Part shown: piece by piece, positions 60,628 to 64,000 of the stretch
Layout: every line of letters begins with the position of its first letter
Position numbering within the stretch: the stretch's first letter is position 1
Assembly: GCA_028823415.1 (NCBI GenBank)
Contig: JAPKBL010000006.1
Coordinates: forward strand, 19,295 to 83,294
Direction of reading: 5' to 3'
Source of the DNA: Mariniblastus sp.
Lineage (GTDB): Bacteria; Planctomycetota; Planctomycetia; Pirellulales; Pirellulaceae
Length of the DNA stretch: 64,000 nt
The notes under the pieces: generated by a model
Database searches by the model: none
Told to the model about the DNA's origin: nothing
The model's input: only the letters and a program-made list of their open reading frames with translations
Translations under genes and position numbers: made by a program

Positions 60628-62931
60628 TTATTTCATCACCTCAATGAGGTTGCTGTATTGATCGGTCCATGTAATGGGAAGGGCATACCACTGGCGTGGA
60701 TCCTGGGAAAGTTCTTGAATTAATTCATCCTGAATGAAATCTTGATTGTTTGTAAGCAGCATCCAGTCGGATGACGATTCCTCCATTCCGCTTTCGTCGC
60801 TGGGAATGTACTCGATGTAGACCATTTCAAAATCATGGTGGTTTGCAGTTCCGGCCACGACGGGGAATAGGTTTAAATAGCGGTTGCTGACATGTACGGC
60901 GATAATTCCGTCGGCCGCGAGGTGTTTTTTATATACGTCAAAAGCTTCAATGGTTAACAGGTGAGCGGGAATGCCGTCGCCACTGAAGGCGTCTAGGACG
61001 ATCAGGTCGTATTTTTGATTTCCCTCACGCTCCATTGCAATTCTTGCATCGGCGAGCGTGATGTCGACTGTTGAGAGACAGTTTTTTAGATATGAAAATG
61101 TATTCTTGGCGATGTTGATGACTGCTGGATTGATTTCATAAAAATGAAAATAATCACCGGGTCGTCCGTAGGCCGCAGTGGTCCCCGTTCCAAGTCCGAC
61201 GATTCCAACTCGAATTGATTTCTTATGATTCTTTAGAAACTCAATCGCGTTTCCGACGCCACTGGATCGTGAGTAGTAAGTCGTTGGTTCGTTAACTAAT
61301 TTTTTATCGATATACTGGAACCCATGAAAAGTATTTCCATGATAGAGTCCGTGGCCGAGCTTTTCCTGGTTGTTGCTGTTTTCCAAGTCAACGCGGAGGG
61401 TGCCATAAAAGTTGCGAGTTTCAATTAATGTGTCCGCATTGGCGTGACTCCAAGTTCCATAGAGAATTAAGGCTGAACCCATTCCAAAAAGAATTAAGCC
61501 GGCACCAATTAGGCCGACACGAATTAAGCCGGCACTGGTGGAAGCTGCTTTTTGGATGACCGGGGAAAAGAGATTAGTTTTGATGCTGGCAGGCAAAATG
61601 ATGTAAACGGCCAGCGCCAGTCCAATCACTAAGGTCAGTGGAGTTTCGAAAAAGGTTTTGAACAGGTAGGGGCAAAGGACAGCGACGGTCATGCCTCCAA
61701 CGGCCCCTCCGGTTGCCATTGCCATGTAGAAACTGGTCAGGCGATTGGCAGCGGGTTTAATTCGCACTAGCTCGCCGTGGGCGATCATGCAGATCAGAAA
61801 CAGTGAGAGTAACGAAAAACCGGATTGGACGATAACGTCATATTCATAGTCCCCAACTGCAAATGCGATACCCGCGGAATCAAACCACCGGTCAACTGTT
61901 TTGTAAATCTCGTTTTTCAAAAAAGCAAAAGCGAAAATTCCAATTATGCTCGCGACCGCCCAGGCCCGGCGGTGATACCATTGAGGCCGGTCAAAATTAA
62001 TAATAAATGTAATCAGGTACAGGCTTAACGGCAAAACCCACATCAACGGCGAGACGGTAAGTTCCTGACTGAGATGATTTGAAATTGAAAGTAAAGCGAA
62101 TGAGCCGATGGCAGAAAGAGACATCCATTTGAGCCAGTTCTTGGGAGTGGCATCTGTTGAGCTGGCTTCTTCGCTGGCGGTCAATAACGCTTCGGGCACG
62201 GGAATTAACGGTTGATTTTTTGTTCGGTAAATTACGATCGTTAGCAGGCCCGTAAAGATCCCAAACGTGATGAACCCGGCTGACCAGGCATACGCTTGCA
62301 ATTCACTGTTCATTGTCGGTTCAATGACAAATGGAAAACTCAAGAGGGCCACTAAAGATCCCACGTTAGACAAAGCGTACAAACGGTAGGGGATTCTTCC
62401 TGGCAATTTTGCTGCGTACCAGGCCTGGAAGAGTGGTGCAGTAGCGGACAGTAGAAAATATGGCAATCCGATGGTGGAAATTAAGACCCAGAGTATGCGA
62501 AGCGTTGGATAGGTGCCGTCTATGGGTTTAGCTGAATTTGCGGGGATGATTGGGAGAAAGAGAAGTGCTGCAACTACCAACACGAGGTGGGCGATCGCCT
62601 GGCCTCGAATCGATAGCAGTCGATTGATTGAGTAGGCGTAGGCATACCCTGCCAACAGGGTTAGCTGGAAGAACATCATGCAGGCCGTCCAAACAGCTGG
62701 GCCGCCACCAAACCATGGCAGAATCATCTTGGAGAAGACAGGTTGTATTTGAAATACAAGAAACGCGGATAGCAGAATAGCGATCGCACACCAAATCGCA
62801 AATAAAAGTGCGAGTTTTGAATCCTTCTCCGGATTGTCAATCAAATTTGAAGCTGGCTGCGAGCTGGTCGGATCCGAGGGTACCGAGGCATTTTCACTAG
62901 TCGATGTTGAAAAGGTGTTTTGATTGACCAT
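60628..62931 (-). CDS. Membrane-anchored spermidine synthase-like protein
   Basis: The N-terminal ~500 residues carry about a dozen hydrophobic segments. The C-terminal ~230 residues are a class I methyltransferase/spermidine synthase fold: GIVGLGTGTTAAYGRPGD near residue 565, YEINPAVINIAKNTF, DARIAMERE, and YDLIVLDAFSGDGIPAHLLT. In spermidine synthases these motifs bind decarboxylated SAM, but the substrate of membrane-fused forms is unknown. A 15-bp tandem repeat lies in the coding sequence at 61491-61535. It stands alone between the GspF-like operon and a divergent kinase gene. Confidence 0.85.
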   Translation of the reverse strand: MVNQNTFSTSTSENASVPSDPTSSQPASNLIDNPEKDSKLALLFAIWCAIAILLSAFLVFQIQPVFSKMILPWFGGGPAVWTACMMFFQLTLLAGYAYAYSINRLLSIRGQAIAHLVLVVAALLFLPIIPANSAKPIDGTYPTLRILWVLISTIGLPYFLLSATAPLFQAWYAAKLPGRIPYRLYALSNVGSLVALLSFPFVIEPTMNSELQAYAWSAGFITFGIFTGLLTIVIYRTKNQPLIPVPEALLTASEEASSTDATPKNWLKWMSLSAIGSFALLSISNHLSQELTVSPLMWVLPLSLYLITFIINFDRPQWYHRRAWAVASIIGIFAFAFLKNEIYKTVDRWFDSAGIAFAVGDYEYDVIVQSGFSLLSLFLICMIAHGELVRIKPAANRLTSFYMAMATGGAVGGMTVAVLCPYLFKTFFETPLTLVIGLALAVYIILPASIKTNLFSPVIQKAASTSAGLIRVGLIGAGLILFGMGSALILYGTWSHANADTLIETRNFYGTLRVDLENSNNQEKLGHGLYHGNTFHGFQYIDKKLVNEPTTYYSRSSGVGNAIEFLKNHKKSIRVGIVGLGTGTTAAYGRPGDYFHFYEINPAVINIAKNTFSYLKNCLSTVDITLADARIAMEREGNQKYDLIVLDAFSGDGIPAHLLTIEAFDVYKKHLAADGIIAVHVSNRYLNLFPVVAGTANHHDFEMVYIEYIPSDESGMEESSSDWMLLTNNQDFIQDELIQELSQDPRQWYALPITWTDQYSNLIEVMK
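61491..61535. repeat. 15-bp tandem repeat inside the spermidine synthase-like gene
   Basis: GAATTAAGCCGGCAC, CAATTAGGCCGACAC and GAATTAAGCCGGCAC are adjacent. Being 15 bp they add five residues each in frame (the GLIRV/GLIGA stretch). Confidence 0.9.
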
Positions 62932-63258
62932 GATTGTGATTTTGCTGTTCGTGACTTAATTGGGAAGCATATCTAGCCTAAAACTATTGATTCTGATTTA
63001 AAGCAATGGGTTAACTGCCTCGCTAATTGGTGCATCAACTTGATGTTTTTATGCATCATTTTCGATATTTAGGTTTGTGCGGTTAGTAAGGCTATCGGCT
63101 TGAGTGTGTTGAGGGCTGGCTGGAATTTTACCGGATGCTGGAGGATTGTTTGACAATTTTTGGCTGGGGCTTCAAGATGTCGGTTCTAGAGAGTCCTTGG
63201 CTTTGGTTACCGATTTTTGTGATGCTTTTTTTGAAGCGTCGAATGATTTGAGAAATTT
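62932..63258. other. Divergent gap before the kinase gene
   Basis: These 327 bp separate the spermidine synthase-like gene (minus) from the kinase gene (plus). A 24-codon hydrophobic plus-strand frame (63177-63251) ends 8 bp before the kinase start but is too short to call. No consensus promoter was found. Confidence 0.4.
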
Positions 63259-64000
63259 GTGAGTAATACAGAAGATAATTCCGATCAGACACTGGCTGCT
63301 TCACCCACCGACCTGCAAGCGGTGACGGTTTCACCTCGCCTCGGTGATACCTCGAATGCGAATTTAGCTGAACTTGCCGGGGCCTCCGTGGATGCCATTC
63401 GTCCGCTGGAAGGGCGTTTTTCCCTTGTTTCGAAACTAGGGAAAGGTGGGATGGGGGAAGTGTTTGCTGCCCGCGACGGTATGTTAAATCGCGAAGTTGC
63501 GGTGAAAGTACTTTCGAGTGAAGCCGACGTTGGTCTAGCACGTTTTGTGCGCGAAGCGCAGGTTACCGCGCAACTTTCTCATCCCAATGTTGTTCCCGTC
63601 TATGGATTGGAGGAAACGGATAAGGGGAGCCCGGCACTCACGATGAAGTTGATCCGCGGGGATACCTTTGGTGGGTACATTGAGCAATGCTCATTGGTGT
63701 TGGGTACGCCTGATTATGACCATGAGCGGCATGGCCAGATTGCACGCATCGAACATTTTTTGCGGGTCTGCGATGCGATTTCTTACAGTCACAGCCGGGG
63801 AGTGATTCACCGTGATTTGAAGCCTGATAATTTAATGATCGGCGCATACGGTGAGGTCTACGTCATGGATTGGGGGATCGCGCGACTACTGGATGAATCG
63901 GATGATAAGTCGCCAGTGGAAGGACTGGAAGTCAAGCTTGGCTCAGCTGGTATTTCCGCTGGTATTTCCGCTGGTAGTGAGGGAATGAAAACGCAAGTTG
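63259..64000 (+). CDS. Serine/threonine protein kinase, 3'-truncated by window end
   Basis: The frame opens at a GTG (63259) after an in-frame stop at 63244 and stays open to the end of the window. A ~55-residue polar N-terminal part is followed by a Hanks-type kinase domain: GKGGMGEVFAARD (glycine loop), VAVKVL (catalytic Lys), HRDLKPDN (catalytic loop) and DWG replacing DFG. Such DWG kinases are common in planctomycetes and often have long C-terminal sensor or repeat domains, which lie outside the window. A 12-bp tandem repeat occurs near the end. Confidence 0.9.
   Translation, partial: MSNTEDNSDQTLAASPTDLQAVTVSPRLGDTSNANLAELAGASVDAIRPLEGRFSLVSKLGKGGMGEVFAARDGMLNREVAVKVLSSEADVGLARFVREAQVTAQLSHPNVVPVYGLEETDKGSPALTMKLIRGDTFGGYIEQCSLVLGTPDYDHERHGQIARIEHFLRVCDAISYSHSRGVIHRDLKPDNLMIGAYGEVYVMDWGIARLLDESDDKSPVEGLEVKLGSAGISAGISAGSEGMKTQV
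63946..63976. repeat. 12-bp tandem repeat inside the kinase gene
   Basis: GCTGGTATTTCC is repeated twice at 63946-63969 and begun a third time. It encodes an AGIS-AGIS-AGS stretch in frame. Confidence 0.85.

Noticed and set aside
63128..63541. 137-aa minus-strand frame
   Set aside because: It is a shadow of the kinase gene on the plus strand, which has clear catalytic motifs.

Overview
This window looks like a planctomycete chromosome. The left edge carries a DUF1553/DUF1501 gene pair typical of Planctomycetes. A DUF1559 'pseudopilin' gene lies near 55 kb, and a planctomycete-style Ser/Thr kinase with a DWG motif runs off the right edge. Base composition is moderate (roughly half G+C by eye) and no insertion sequence, tRNA, rRNA or CRISPR array was seen.

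About 4.2-52.6 kb is one nearly complete flagellar locus. A minus-strand block (13.4 to about 5.3 kb) reads fliL-fliM-fliN-fliO-fliP-flhA, a 74-aa membrane protein, fliA, then two unassigned genes. A plus-strand block (13.9-23.1 kb) reads flgF-flgG-flgA-flgH-flgI-flgJ-flgN-flgK-flgL. A minus-strand filament block (30.9-23.2 kb) reads a flgM candidate, fliC, fliD, fliS, an asparagine synthetase-like gene and an HDOD gene. A plus-strand block (31.2-36.0 kb) holds two TPR-type proteins, a coiled-coil protein and a sigma-54 activator; a LuxR-type regulator faces it. fliK-flgD-flgE follow on plus. A long minus-strand operon (49.7-40.6 kb) reads flgB-flgC-fliE-fliF-fliG-fliH-fliI-fliJ-motE-fliQ-fliR-flhB. 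motA and two different motB-like genes are on plus (50.2-52.6 kb). flhF, flhG, rpoN and chemotaxis genes are absent from the window.

The sequence suggests a regulatory cascade. A consensus sigma-54 promoter precedes fliK, a near-consensus one precedes flgF, and weaker -24/-12 candidates precede flgN, flgE and flgM. The sigma-54 activator encoded at 34.9 kb has no receiver domain. A 14-bp palindrome, TGCGGGTTCCCGCA, occurs in three flagellar promoter regions (flgF, flgM/TPR, flgB/motA) and is a candidate operator or enhancer. FliA plus a FlgM-like protein would give a sigma-28 checkpoint for late genes.

From 53 to 60.2 kb there is an HDOD-GGDEF protein and then a minus-strand operon with three GspF-like membrane proteins and several prepilin-like proteins, ending in DUF1559. 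It has no ATPase or secretin in the window and may be an uncharacterised type II secretion/type IV pilus-like assembly. A membrane-anchored spermidine synthase-like protein and the truncated kinase close the window. Short tandem duplications (8-15 bp units) recur along the window, both between and inside genes.
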